DNA of 64,000 bases from Euptelea pleiosperma (GCA_035048495.1 JASUTR010000060.1:186001-250000), one strand, 5' to 3'. Shown: positions 11,952-20,149, counted from the stretch's first letter. The notes: generated by a model from the letters alone, not told the origin. Translations and numbers: made by a program.

Positions 11952-12419
11952 GTAAGTCTCAAGAGGTACTTTCTCTCTCTTACTTCCCCAGGCTGATCGC
12001 CTTTTTGCACCACTGACTCCGTTCGGTGAATGCAAGAGGGTGAGTTTTTCTCTCACCTCTACCTTGTCGGCCGGTAAACGACCGAGGTGTGAAAATTCTC
12101 TCTCTACCTTCTTCCTCTCTCTCTAAAATTTCTCTTTACATGCTTTCTAGAATAGATTTACCGCTTTATTTATTTCTGTCATTTATTTCATGTAAGCCAC
12201 AGTTTAATTAATGCAATTTGATTTTGATAATTTTAGTCTTCTCTGGATCTTATTTGGATGTGTTTTAAATCGACTCGCCCTTCTCATCTCTTCCATCATT
12301 CTCCTTTTTCTCTTGTATATTATCTGTCATTTTATGTTCTTATTCGCGCTAATCCGACTAATCCCGAGTGCGGATCGACATCCGACACGAATCCCTATAC
12401 AAAAGTTCATATTTTACAG
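11952..12419 (+). other. Predicted intron inside LTR1 (468 bp)
   Basis: A good donor, CCG|GTAAGT (GT at 11952), is followed by CT-rich sequence and then T-rich sequence. A TTTTACAG|GTT acceptor (AG at 12418-12419) closes it. CTAATCCGACTAATCC at about 12349-12364 offers branch-point-like CTAAT sites, and a small conserved hairpin, CGGAT-CGAC-ATCCG, lies at 12371-12384. LTR2 has the same pair 471 bp apart (17337-17807) and the solo LTR has one 476 bp apart. The layout is like the first introns common in plant 5' leaders. Splicing itself is not shown by sequence. Confidence 0.5.
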
Positions 12420-12497
12420 GTTAAAAGTCTCGGATAAATTAAAAATGTGTTGAAGTTAGGGTCGTTCTTTCAACGACGGAAAAACCCAACTTTCAAA

Positions 12498-12515
12498 TGG
12501 CGCCGCTGCCGGGGA
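12498..12515 (+). other. Primer binding site after LTR1 (tRNA-Asp type)
   Basis: TGGCGCCGCTGCCGGGGA follows the end of LTR1 after two bases. It complements the 3' end of plant tRNA-Asp, recalled from Athila/Tat-type elements, with one mismatch (C in place of T at the ninth base). It fixes the LTR boundary and the + orientation. The GGGG at its 3' end is also the first part of the inverted LTR copy, so the two overlap by a few bases. Confidence 0.8.
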
Positions 12516-13295
12516 AGTAAGAGAGAGAAAGTACCTCTTGAGACTTACCGGAGATTATATCGGCAACGTGATGGAGGAGATTGCCAATGATGGTGATCGG
12601 CCATTCATGATGTATGATGGTTGACCAATGAAGGTGGTCCACTTGTTGGCCAATGATGATGAGTTGGGCAGCAACACACTAAGGACACGGCCAAGAGTAG
12701 AGGGTGTGTACGTGACTGGCTGTTGGTTGTGCATGTATGCACAGTTGAGGAGCCCGGAAAGATGAACACGGCCCAAAGAGTGCTTGGGAGGAGTTCAGTC
12801 AAACATGCACAAGGAGATGTGCTGGCCATGGAGCACCGACTCTAAGGGTAGCATGCACAGTGGGTGATGGAAGGAGATCGCCAAGGTGTTGTCCGAGTGC
12901 AAGTCAAAGGAGATCGTGGCTGGCAGCAAAGAAGAGAACATCTCCTTGTAGTTGCAGGTGCTGGTTGGAAAGGTGGAGATGGATCTCCCACAGTAGATCC
13001 GTGGAGCGTTGTAAACGGTGGGATCTCACTGCCAAGAAGTAGGCGTGAGGTGTAGTAGGAAGAACCGTTGAAGAAGAAACTTCACGGCCTGCTTAGGTTG
13101 AAGGACGTGAAAGTACTGCCCGGAGAAGATGACCGGAATTGCTTCCAGATCTGTGTTTCAAGCGGTTCTTCTTGGCAAGAGAGAAGAACGTTAGTGTGCT
13201 GGTTTGTTGCATGAGATCTACTGAGGAGAAGGTGGAATCCGGTGGTGATTTGGCCAGGGGTGCAAAACCATGAAGATCAGTTGCTGGCCCGTGAG
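12511..13295 (-). repeat. Inverted 785-bp copy of LTR1 11205-11989 (hairpin right arm)
   Basis: Read on the - strand, this segment repeats LTR1 from 11205 to 11989 almost base for base: 785 bp in both arms, with two substitutions recognised in the stretches I compared closely and three more at the distal end. It begins inside the primer binding site, where GGGGAAGTAAGAGAGAGA matches the reverse of LTR1 11972-11989. It ends at an imperfect hairpin (CTCACGG side at 11205). The loop between the arms is 521 bp (11990-12510) and contains most of the predicted intron. A read-through transcript would form a long double-stranded RNA. In a normal element this position would hold the 5' leader, which internal 2 has and internal 1 lacks. 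Confidence 0.92.
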
Positions 13296-13485
13296 TGATG
13301 ATGATGCAAAGGTTCAGGGAGGATGTTACCAAGTCGGCAGAAACTCGACAGTGTGATACCTGATGATCGGAAGAATGAATGTACCTGCATTTCCAGAGAT
13401 ATAACAATAATAACAAATGCATGAGACTCATGTACACTAGGAATACCGGAATTGCCTTTCTGAAAGCGCTAAGTTTTACGTCTTC
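13294..13485 (-). repeat. Inverted fragment of the element's internal region
   Basis: On the - strand this matches internal 2 at about 20163-20354, from GAAGACGTAAAACTTAG through CATCATCATCACT. It is joined to the inverted LTR piece with a few bases of shared sequence at 13291-13295. On its right it abuts forward sequence matching 20366 onward, so the break is a true fold-back and not a simple inversion of the element. No gene is present. Confidence 0.85.
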
Positions 13486-13493
13486 ATTTTATG

Positions 13494-13511
13494 AGCACCG
13501 AGGACGGTGCT
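13494..13511 (+). other. Conserved stem-loop AGCACCG-AGGA-CGGTGCT (internal 1)
   Basis: A perfect 7-bp stem with an AGGA loop lies at the point where the forward internal sequence resumes after the inverted piece. The identical hairpin in internal 2 is at 20385-20402. In both it is followed by a G-rich TTTTGGTTGGGGGTGGG, which resembles an extra internal polypurine tract. Confidence 0.65.
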
Positions 13512-13554
13512 GTATTTTGGTTGGGGGTGGGTATTTACCAAAACTCATGTCTTT

Positions 13555-13558
<4 letters not shown>

Positions 13559-13592
<34 letters not shown>
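13559..13592 (+). repeat. Poly(A) run in internal 1
   Basis: About 34 A interrupt the conserved internal sequence shortly after the G-rich tract. Internal 2 has its own run at the same place (20472-20506). Confidence 0.9.
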
Positions 13593-13594
<2 letters not shown>

Positions 13595-15085
13595 TTGTTT
13601 TTGGGGTGATTTCCGATATTCTCCAAAAGTTTTCTAGAATGTGTCAAATACCCTGACTTTGATTAGCTAAAAACCTCCGTTAAGTCAGTATTGAGGATGT
13701 CAATTTTTGTTTAAAGTTAGCGTTGAGTCAATTCAAGCATGACTACAGCAGGTTTGAAAACTCAGAAAAATTCATATTCGGCACAATTGTACACTATCAA
13801 TATCAGAGTCATCCTAAGTTTAGAAATTCTAGAGATCCTGTGAGAAGAATTGTGGAGACCTAACCCAGTGAGCTTTCGAACCTTTAATCAATTCAGAGTG
13901 TTATACAACAATTCTGAGTCACAAGATGACTCACTATTCTTCATGCCCGCAATATTCGTTGAGAGATCTCATTATCTTTTGCTTCGATCATAAAACTCGG
14001 AACGACATCAACATTGGATTACTACGACAAAACCTTCTCTATATCTAGTAAAGACAGTATACATGATAGTGCAAACCCTAGAAAATGATTTAGGCCATTT
14101 TTCTGAACCATTCAGCCTTTTTACTCACCTGAATTATACTTCACTAGAAACCCCTTGAACCCTTCTATAAAAGCCTTTTCTTTGTAAGCCCATTAACCAA
14201 AAACCCAGCTCAGCTACGAAGTGTTACTAGCCACCCTACTTTTGAGAAGGATAAAAAATAACTGATGTGGGTGTACCGTGAAAAGAAAAGTAAAGAAGAA
14301 GAATCAAAAGGAAAAGAAAATGGTTCAAACCAAAAACAAAATATAGAAAGAAAGTATGAAGAAGAGCTGAAAAGAAATTGAGCAGTCTCAGAAATATCAA
14401 GAAAAAGAGAAAAATACGAAAAAAGGAAAAAGAACAAGATAATGGTGTTACGTCGCAGGAAAAATTCAAGAAAATGGCAATATCCTCTCAAGATCTTTGA
14501 AATCCTGTATTCCTTTATCTCTCTACACCTGACCTAAGCCTCATTACAACCCAGGAAAGTCCTACTTGATTCTAGGATAGCACGATCATAAAATGTGGAG
14601 ATTGGAGAAAGAGAAGCTATAGAGTTTGATCTGACGTTCCCGAGTGAAGTGGTATTCCAATCATGAGATCTTCTTCTGTTAAAGATGTCCTTCCTTCAAA
14701 TAAAACATATGTGAGATCTTTTGCTTTCATATATCAACACATCTCCTCACATATGAATTGAGAGAAAAGAAGAAAACCCTTCTTGTGTGATTCTATTCTG
14801 AGTGCTAAACAGGTGAGATTTGAGGTCAAGGCATAAAAACTTAGAGGTGATCTGAAAATCTTTACTGTCGGATGATGAGAATGTTGAGCACACACACACG
14901 CAGAGTCTGACTATTCTGGGTCATGATTATCAGTTTGTAGTCTTGCCAAAACTTTCAAAACTCTTTGCTAGCCTGTAACTATTTTTGCATCCATTCGATG
15001 ATTTGACGAACGGTGTTTTCCCTAAGCTAATATGAAAAAGTGTGCAGCATGTGCAGACCCTTTTAAGCTCATTTATTTCGCACTA

Positions 15086-15121
15086 ATTGCCAAGGATTGG
15101 CAATATGCTGGTTGGGGGTTG
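15086..15121 (+). other. Polypurine-like tract with preceding hairpin, before LTR2
   Basis: ATTGCCAA-GGA-TTGGCAAT (15086-15104) is a perfect 8-bp stem. It is followed by GCTGGTTGGGGGTTG, which ends at the TG of LTR2. The G-rich stretch sits where a plus-strand primer is needed. Internal 2 has the same hairpin (22013-22031) and tract (to 22048) before LTR3. Confidence 0.65.
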
Positions 15122-16084
15122 TGATATTCGCTCAAAAGTGCTTATTTTAAGCAATTATCCTTTTAGCGTTATCGCACTCTCCTACGTAAAAGGCTCTATT
15201 TATCTACTTTTCTACGTAAGAGTCTCTTCAGTTGCGTAGAACACACTTTTCTGGACGAAATGGTATATTTGCATGCATTAAACACATTTTCGGAAGTCTA
15301 GACATTGAGTCGTTCTGATAAAGTCTCATTACGCGCTTCTTCTGTCGCAGGAAACCCCGATGGGACAATTCTCGAGACTTGCAAGCCCACATCGATCAGG
15401 AAAGCCCATTATCAAAGCTTAAAGAGCCCACATGCCATGACTAGAAGATATGGGCCAAATATGGGCTGAATAAGAGGACCAAAAAGCCGGCCCAAAGAAC
15501 GAAGAGAGCAGGAGAGCCAATGACCAAGAGACAGACCAAAGCGTTTAAAGCCACATGGGTCAGCAAGGAATGATAGTCGACTCTACTGGAGAAGCGTGAG
15601 GATGGTCACAGTGAAGACCAGGGTTCCAGACCCTCCGCCAGTGCTTTTTTCCATTTTTTTTGATACTTTTTCTCTCATCTCTTCTTATTCTCTCTCTCTC
15701 TTCATCTTTCGATCCTCGAATCTACTAACCTAACCCCAGAACTCCTACCCTTCGACTCTATCTCATCTCCCTTAGCTTTCTGACCGTTGGATCTTCCATC
15801 GGACCGTTGGATCTTCAATCGGACCGTTGGATCTCTCTAGATCCGTCGATCTACCAATCTGGGTCCCAATCAAGTCACCATCCATCCGATCGCCATCAGA
15901 ATGTCTGTCACATCATCTTGTGAGACGATGGACATCATCAGTCCATGTGGGCCAATAGCCGGGCCCATCATCATCGACCCGCTGTCCGACCAGTTAGTGG
16001 ACCCCGTAAATTTCAAAATAATTTTAATTAAAAAATGGGGGGTCCACTAATTGGGGAGATTCCCCATAGAAAAGTAGGTTTTTA

Positions 16085-16120
<36 letters not shown>

Positions 16121-16158
16121 AAAAATTATTTTTCTTATTTTTTTTATTCAAAAAAATC

Positions 16159-16195
16159 CCCTATTTCCATTAAAGGAAATAGGGAAGCTTTAAAA
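16159..16195 (+). promoter_or_regulatory. Core promoter of LTR2: near-palindrome plus TATA-like box
   Basis: Arms CCCTATTTCC and GGAAATAGGG flank ATTAAA at 16159-16184, with one central mismatch pair. TTTAAAA follows at 16189-16195, then C/T-rich leader sequence. Compared with LTR1, two positions in each arm differ and the differences preserve pairing. Confidence 0.65.
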
Positions 16196-16296
16196 GGAGA
16201 AGGATAGGGGTTCGTTCGAACCCTAATCCCTCTCCCCTCTCCTCCTCTCCTTCCCCAAAATCCTTCCCCACGTTCTCCCCTTCGTTCTCTCCTTCT

Positions 16297-16335
16297 TTCT
16301 TCTTCTTCTTCTTCTTCTTCTTCTTCTTCTTCTTC
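16297..16335 (+). repeat. (TTC)13 microsatellite in the LTR2 leader
   Basis: Thirteen uninterrupted TTC units lie about 100 bp after the TATA-like box. The solo LTR has an interrupted GAA array in the comparable leader zone (same strand sense relative to the element), so the tract is an expanding part of the pyrimidine-rich leader. It creates a false Lys-rich open frame on the - strand. Confidence 0.95.
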
Positions 16336-16340
16336 ATCCC

Positions 16341-16640
16341 GGCCGGAGTTGCAGAACTCCGGCCGCCTCCTTCTTCTCTTCTTCTTCGACTGTCTCGTCC
16401 TACTTCTCCTTCATCTAAAGCCTCCCCCCTCCGCCTGTGCGCAGCAGAGCTTGCTGCCACGGGCAGCACCGTTTCTTTTTCACGTTTGCTTACCGGAGTT
16501 GCAGCCTGCAACTCCGGTCACCACGTCAAGAATCACCCTCTCCGTCTCCTTCTTCACCTTCGTCTTCTCGTCTTCCACAACGATCGCCTGCTGCCACCAC
16601 TGCTAATCCATCAAACAACGCCTGCAACTTAGTTGCAGGC
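16341..16640 (+). other. Leader hairpins with the GGAGTTGCAG core in LTR2
   Basis: Three perfect stems are present. GGCCGGAGTT-GCAG-AACTCCGGCC is at 16341-16364. A 13-bp stem ACCGGAGTTGCAG with one central base is at 16492-16518. GCCTGCAACT-T-AGTTGCAGGC is at 16620-16640. They share the core of the LTR1 hairpins although the surrounding sequence is unrelated. Confidence 0.75.
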
Positions 16641-17336
16641 CGTGCCGTTTCCAAAATAATCATTTTCGGTTGAAGATTCACCACCGCCCAGCACAACCAC
16701 CACCGTCCTTCACCATCCTCTCTTCTCTCTCTTGTTCAACACCGTTAACCCCACTTCTTCCTCCCTGATCCTCCTCTTCCACCAGTCCGTCTCCTCCGCC
16801 TGCACATCCAGCATTTGCACCACCGTTTTCTCCCTTATCGCCGGATTGGGTCAGCATCTCCACCACCAAGAAGCTCCGCCCGAACCAGCAACCTCGCCCC
16901 CCCACTTCGTTGCTGGTTCACCCTTCACCTGTGTCTTCTTCATCTGCACCGCCCAGCACCACACCATCTCCTCCGGCGACCACCATTGACGACCGAGCAG
17001 CTTGCCACTCCGCCTGCTTCTCCACGTCTTCCACCATCACACCGTCTTCCACATCAACAACTTACCACCAGCCATGGACCTCCTCTCTTAGTGGCCGGCA
17101 TCTGCACGCTCCACCTTTCACCAAGTCACTACCTCAAGCATCCACGGCATCCACCACTTTAATGTGATCTCACCACCACCTTGCTGGACATGTCATCAAC
17201 CTTGATGGTCTTCCTCCACTGTTTGGGCTCCCAAACAGCATTTCATAAGCCATCAGCAAGAGTAGAACAATTCTCTTGGCTGGACTCTCCATCACATGGC
17301 AGACTCACAAGGTCAATCTCCTCCGATACAACTACG

Positions 17337-17807
17337 GTAAGCATCTCGAGGTAATCCCTCTTCTCTCTCCTCTTTCTTCCTCTTTCTCTCTCTCTACTTT
17401 CCCTATCTAGAATCCTCTTTCCTATCTCGAAAAAAAGAAAAAAAAAAAACTATTTTCTCTCTTTTCTCCTTAGATTCTCTCTCTAGAACTCATTCTATCA
17501 TTCATCTCTCACCCTCTCTCTATTTTCTATCTCTAGACATACTTTCTCTCTCTAGATTTCTCTACTTTCTCTCTCTACCTAGATTTTCTCTCTCTTCTCT
17601 TTCTATCTGATTTAGTTTTATTGCTTTCTAGATTAATTATCTCATGTTTGAATTGTAAGTACAGTTGAATTCAAGAAATAAAGTTTATTTTGATTTAAGA
17701 TCGATAAATTCCTGTTATTTTATGTTCCTTATCGCGCTAATCCAACTAATCCTGAGTGCGGATCGACATCCGACACAAGCCACTGTGCAAAATTGCTCAT
17801 TCTACAG
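17337..17807 (+). other. Predicted intron inside LTR2 (471 bp)
   Basis: Donor TACG|GTAAGC (GT at 17337) is followed by a CT-rich stretch. The acceptor is ATTCTACAG|GTT with AG at 17806-17807. The CGGAT-CGAC-ATCCG hairpin lies about 30 bp before the acceptor. Length and placement match the LTR1 intron although most of the segment differs in sequence. Confidence 0.5.
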
Positions 17808-17888
17808 GTTAAAAGTCTCGGATTAATAAAAAATGTGTTGAAGTTAGGGTTTCCGTAACCAACGACGCGGAAAAATCCTACTTTCAAA

Positions 17889-17902
17889 TGGCGCCGCTGC
17901 CG
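17889..17902 (+). other. Primer binding site after LTR2 (tRNA-Asp type, shortened)
   Basis: TGGCGCCGCTGCCG follows LTR2 after two bases, as after LTR1. The match to the tRNA-Asp complement covers 14 bases with one mismatch and then diverges (CTCGGG). Confidence 0.75.
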
Positions 17903-18136
17903 CTCGGGTGTTCGGGAGTGCGAAAAAGGACGTAAAGACGGAATTGGAAAGTTGCTGAATCGGAAAGCTGCTCAATTTGGACAGCCCGACCTTTTTCGGG
18001 AAACTTTCTATTTTTTTGTTTTTAGTGATTTTTAGCAGTCTTTTAAATTACTATTTTTAATGCCTCGGAAGGCCGAGTGCAAAGTTGTAATAATTTAGGA
18101 ATATTACTACTTTCCATATAAACTGCTAGATCTTGT

Positions 18137-18161
18137 TCTAGGGTTTTTTAGAAACCCTAGA
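18137..18161 (+). other. Stem-loop TCTAGGGTTT / AAACCCTAGA
   Basis: A perfect 10-bp stem with a TTTAG loop lies in the 5' leader of internal 2. The arms contain the plant telomere-like words TTTAGGG/CCCTAAA only in part, and as an inverted pair, so I read it as an RNA or DNA hairpin and not a telomere remnant. Confidence 0.55.
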
Positions 18162-18204
18162 TTAAGTGAAAAATATCAAAAAAAATCAAAAAAATTGAAA
18201 AATG

Positions 18205-18540
18205 GTAGTTTCTATTTCTGCACATTTTAGGATATTCGCATATGGGAAGATTGCATTTTTGGATACTTTCCGAATCGGGAAATTTCCATTTTTGCACGGT
18301 TTCCATTCCTGGGAAATTTCAAAATTGGAATTAAGCTTATTTGGATAGTTTCCAAATCGGACGAAATTCCATAATTAGCAATTCTTATTTTTAGAGGATT
18401 TCTAACGATGGTAGGTCCCCTTTTTGGAAGGTTTCCAACACAGGAAGAAACCCTAAGTTTAGTAAGTTTTCAGATTTAGGAAACTTCTACTTTTAGGGAA
18501 TTTTCCTAACTTGGAGAAACTCTTAAATTGGAAAGGTCTA
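18205..18540 (+). repeat. Degenerate ~33-bp tandem repeat field
   Basis: Around nine or ten units share the plan TTTTTGGA-N-AGTTTCC followed by AATCGGGAAATTTCC. Examples start near 18256 (TTTTTGGATACTTTCC), 18289 (TTTTTGCACGGTTTCC), 18337 (TATTTGGATAGTTTCC) and 18420 (CTTTTTGGAAGGTTTCC). The GGAAA and TTTCC words alternate, so each unit is itself a weak inverted repeat. Confidence 0.6.
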
Positions 18541-18595
18541 TTAGGGGGTTGATAGTTGTTTAGTCAACTCTCATGAATAGTAACTTTCCAATTTA

Positions 18596-18820
18596 CCCTG
18601 CCTAATTGATTGATTGATTGCTTACCCACCCTAGGCAGGGACATTCCAAAAAATATTCCCACACCCTAGACCCATATCATATACTAATTCGTATGCAGGA
18701 TTGCGAATCTAACTGCGGGTAGGGAGCGAAAGCTCACTTAGGAGGAGTCGGGCCCATGCTCATGAAGGATACCCCTCCCTACCCCAAAGAGGCGACCCCG
18801 TGGCGTGGCCCACGGGAGGT
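18596..18820 (+). ncRNA. Candidate structured RNA domain of the element, ending in a splice-donor sequence
   Basis: Four stems follow one another. CCCTGCCTA/TAGGCAGGG (18596-18604 and 18632-18640) is a 9-bp stem. GGGTAGGGA/TCCCTACCC (18717-18725 and 18776-18784) is another 9-bp stem; it competes in part with GAGC-GAAA-GCTC (18724-18735), which carries a GNRA-type tetraloop. CCCGTGG/CCACGGG (18797-18803 and 18810-18816) is a 7-bp stem. Directly after it comes GAG|GTAAGT with GT at 18819. Clustered stems beside a splice donor recall retroviral packaging leaders. That function is an inference, and no homologous RNA family is claimed. Confidence 0.45.
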
Positions 18821-19704
18821 AAGTCTCTATCCTCGCCTTGAGTGCGATACAGAGCAATTTGGGTGAATCATTGCCGCTTGTCTATTTGCTTTCGCATACA
18901 TATTATTCGACTTGCGTGGCGTGGCCGTTAATAATTGAACATTAATCGAGCAGACCCAGCTCTTTTACAACTGGTGGGATTTCATCACCCACCTCATCAT
19001 TCCAACTGTTTTGATCCCAAGGCTCCATTTAATTAAAAAGAATCAAGAAGTAGAGCCAATTAGCCCGGTGTTCAAGGAAAAATCCACACAAAGCGAACCC
19101 GCTTAACATCCAATCGAAATAAGACCACGAGCGCGGGTCCCTATTGTCTAACACACCCATAAGTCCCTGCTACTCAAGTACACTGAGCTCTATGTGGCAT
19201 CTTGGACTATTCGGCGGTTAGTTACGTATGGACTAGGAACACGCACCAACCCTAGCTTAACCCGAGGGAACACTCTTCTTAAACACTTGACCAATCCGGG
19301 TAGTCTGGGACGTACTTAAGACAGCCATTGTGCCGCACGTCTGTCTAGGCTTCGGATTGCCTTGTTGTTGACTAGAGTCAGTACTAAAGGATTCGCTTTG
19401 AAGAGTGTAGCCTGGTGAGAACCTAAGAGCGACAAAGTTAGTCCGGCGGTTAACAAAATAAACCAGTGGTCCGCCCACTGTCATAATCTACCATACCCCA
19501 GAAACTAACAAGATAAATCCTCAAACTTATCCTGATTTGTTTTAGGCATAGGATTATCTTGCTTGCTCTATGTGCATCATTTAGGATCTCAAACCCAGTG
19601 TCTCTTTGTAACCTAATCTGAAGCTTATTTATATGGGTTCAACTGCCCCATTGTTTGACTCGATCTGAGAGTCCTTCAATCTTCAACACTCTTCCTTTGC
19701 CATT

Positions 19705-20149
19705 GGTCTCTTACTGATGAGAGACCAGGCAGACGGATCTCATCGATCCAATCTCTTATGACTGATGATCATTTCAGTCTCACTGCATTTTATACTGGAT
19801 AGGGGTGCTGACTGTCAACCCCACTGGAGTCTGCTCCACTAAATCCATCCCCGATACACATTGTGTCTTCGGCTCTGCTAACCATGGTCAGAGAATCCCT
19901 TGTTAGGTCTCTTACTGATGAGAGACCCATTACTGTTCTCCCATACCCGCTCCTCTTTATGAGTTTGCGGCTCTGCTAACCACGGCCAGAGAACCCTCTC
20001 AGTCTTAACTGAGAAAGAACCTACCTGTACTACTGCTGGGTTGGGTTAGCTCGATTGGAAGCATTCCTGCTCCAACTGATGAGCTGGATGACTGATGACT
20101 CACTTAGTCTCCCTATGCTTCAAATTGGTTGGGGGTGCTTATCACCCCC
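19705..20149 (+). repeat. Field of repeated short hairpins in internal 2
   Basis: GGTCTCT-TACTGATG-AGAGACC occurs twice, 201 bp apart (19705-19726 and 19906-19927). CTCTG...CAGAG around CTAACCA occurs near 19872 and 19971. GACTGA...TCAGTC is at 19760-19779 with a weaker copy near 20090. GGGGGTG-CTTAT-CACCCCC is at 20131-20149, with a relative near 19801. The modules recur in permuted order, suggesting duplication followed by shuffling while the stems were kept. Confidence 0.6.

Larger units (their letters stand above)
9426..12495 (+). mobile_element. LTR1: 3.07-kb long terminal repeat of Athila/Tat-like non-autonomous element
   Basis: The unit starts TGATATTCGCTC at the break in the satellite and ends TTTCA two bases before a primer binding site. 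It begins TG and ends CA as LTRs do. The same start recurs at 15122 and 22049 and, in reverse, ends at 32145. U3 (about 9426-10515) holds three 20-bp repeats, inverted repeats, an A33 tract and a TATA box. The following pyrimidine-rich leader and intron-like segment form R/U5. Aligned to LTR3 I count only about seven substitutions over 2078 bp and no indel apart from one 689-bp deletion in LTR3. LTR1 and LTR3 are therefore near-identical and probably young or recently homogenised. Short open frames in 10678-11945 are in different frames, Ser/Pro-rich and without domains; I do not call them genes. Confidence 0.93.
13486..15121 (+). mobile_element. Internal 1: 3' part of the element's non-coding internal region
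   Basis: This matches internal 2 from about 20366 to 22048 with scattered substitutions (roughly 95% by eye). It has a poly(A) run (13559-13592), an A/G-rich stretch (14270-14470), a short CA run (14890-14900) and a terminal polypurine-like tract. All frames are closed at short intervals. Phe/Ser-rich open frames on the - strand over the A/G-rich stretch are base-composition artefacts. Confidence 0.88.
15122..17886 (+). mobile_element. LTR2: 2.77-kb divergent LTR of the same family
   Basis: It starts TGATATTCGCTC straight after the polypurine-like tract and ends TTTCA before a second primer binding site. It therefore serves as 3' LTR to internal 1 and 5' LTR to internal 2. Its first ~1.2 kb and last ~200 bp align with LTR1, but the middle (about 16250-17640) is largely different C/T-rich sequence. 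It keeps the triple 20-bp repeat, the U3 inverted repeats, an A30 run (16088-16117), the palindrome and TATA-like TTTAAAA. It is clearly more distant from LTR1 than LTR3 is, so it was probably brought in by recombination with another family member. Confidence 0.9.

Noticed and set aside
12498..12520. Start of a normal 5' leader after the primer binding site of LTR1
   Set aside because: Sequence after the site is the reverse of LTR1 11972-11989 and continues as an inverted LTR copy, so no leader is present there.
14210..14491. Phe/Ser-rich hydrophobic frame on the - strand, also at 21138-21416
   Set aside because: It is the complement of an A/G-rich non-coding stretch; substitutions between the two copies do not look codon-constrained and there is no membrane-protein pattern beyond composition.
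16170..16511. Lys-rich frame on the - strand in LTR2
   Set aside because: It reads through the (TTC)13 microsatellite and promoter region of the LTR.
18137..18161. Interstitial telomere repeat (AAACCCTAG, CTAGGGTTT)
   Set aside because: Only one unit in each orientation arranged as a hairpin; no tandem TTTAGGG run.
19257..19484. 75-codon frame on the - strand in internal 2
   Set aside because: No similarity to gag, pol or env motifs that I can recognise, no copy in internal 1 to compare, and of a length expected by chance.
19705..19927. Hammerhead ribozyme suggested by CTGATGA words
   Set aside because: The conserved GAAA partner and the cleavage triplet are not at the required places; the CTGATG word sits in a simple hairpin loop.
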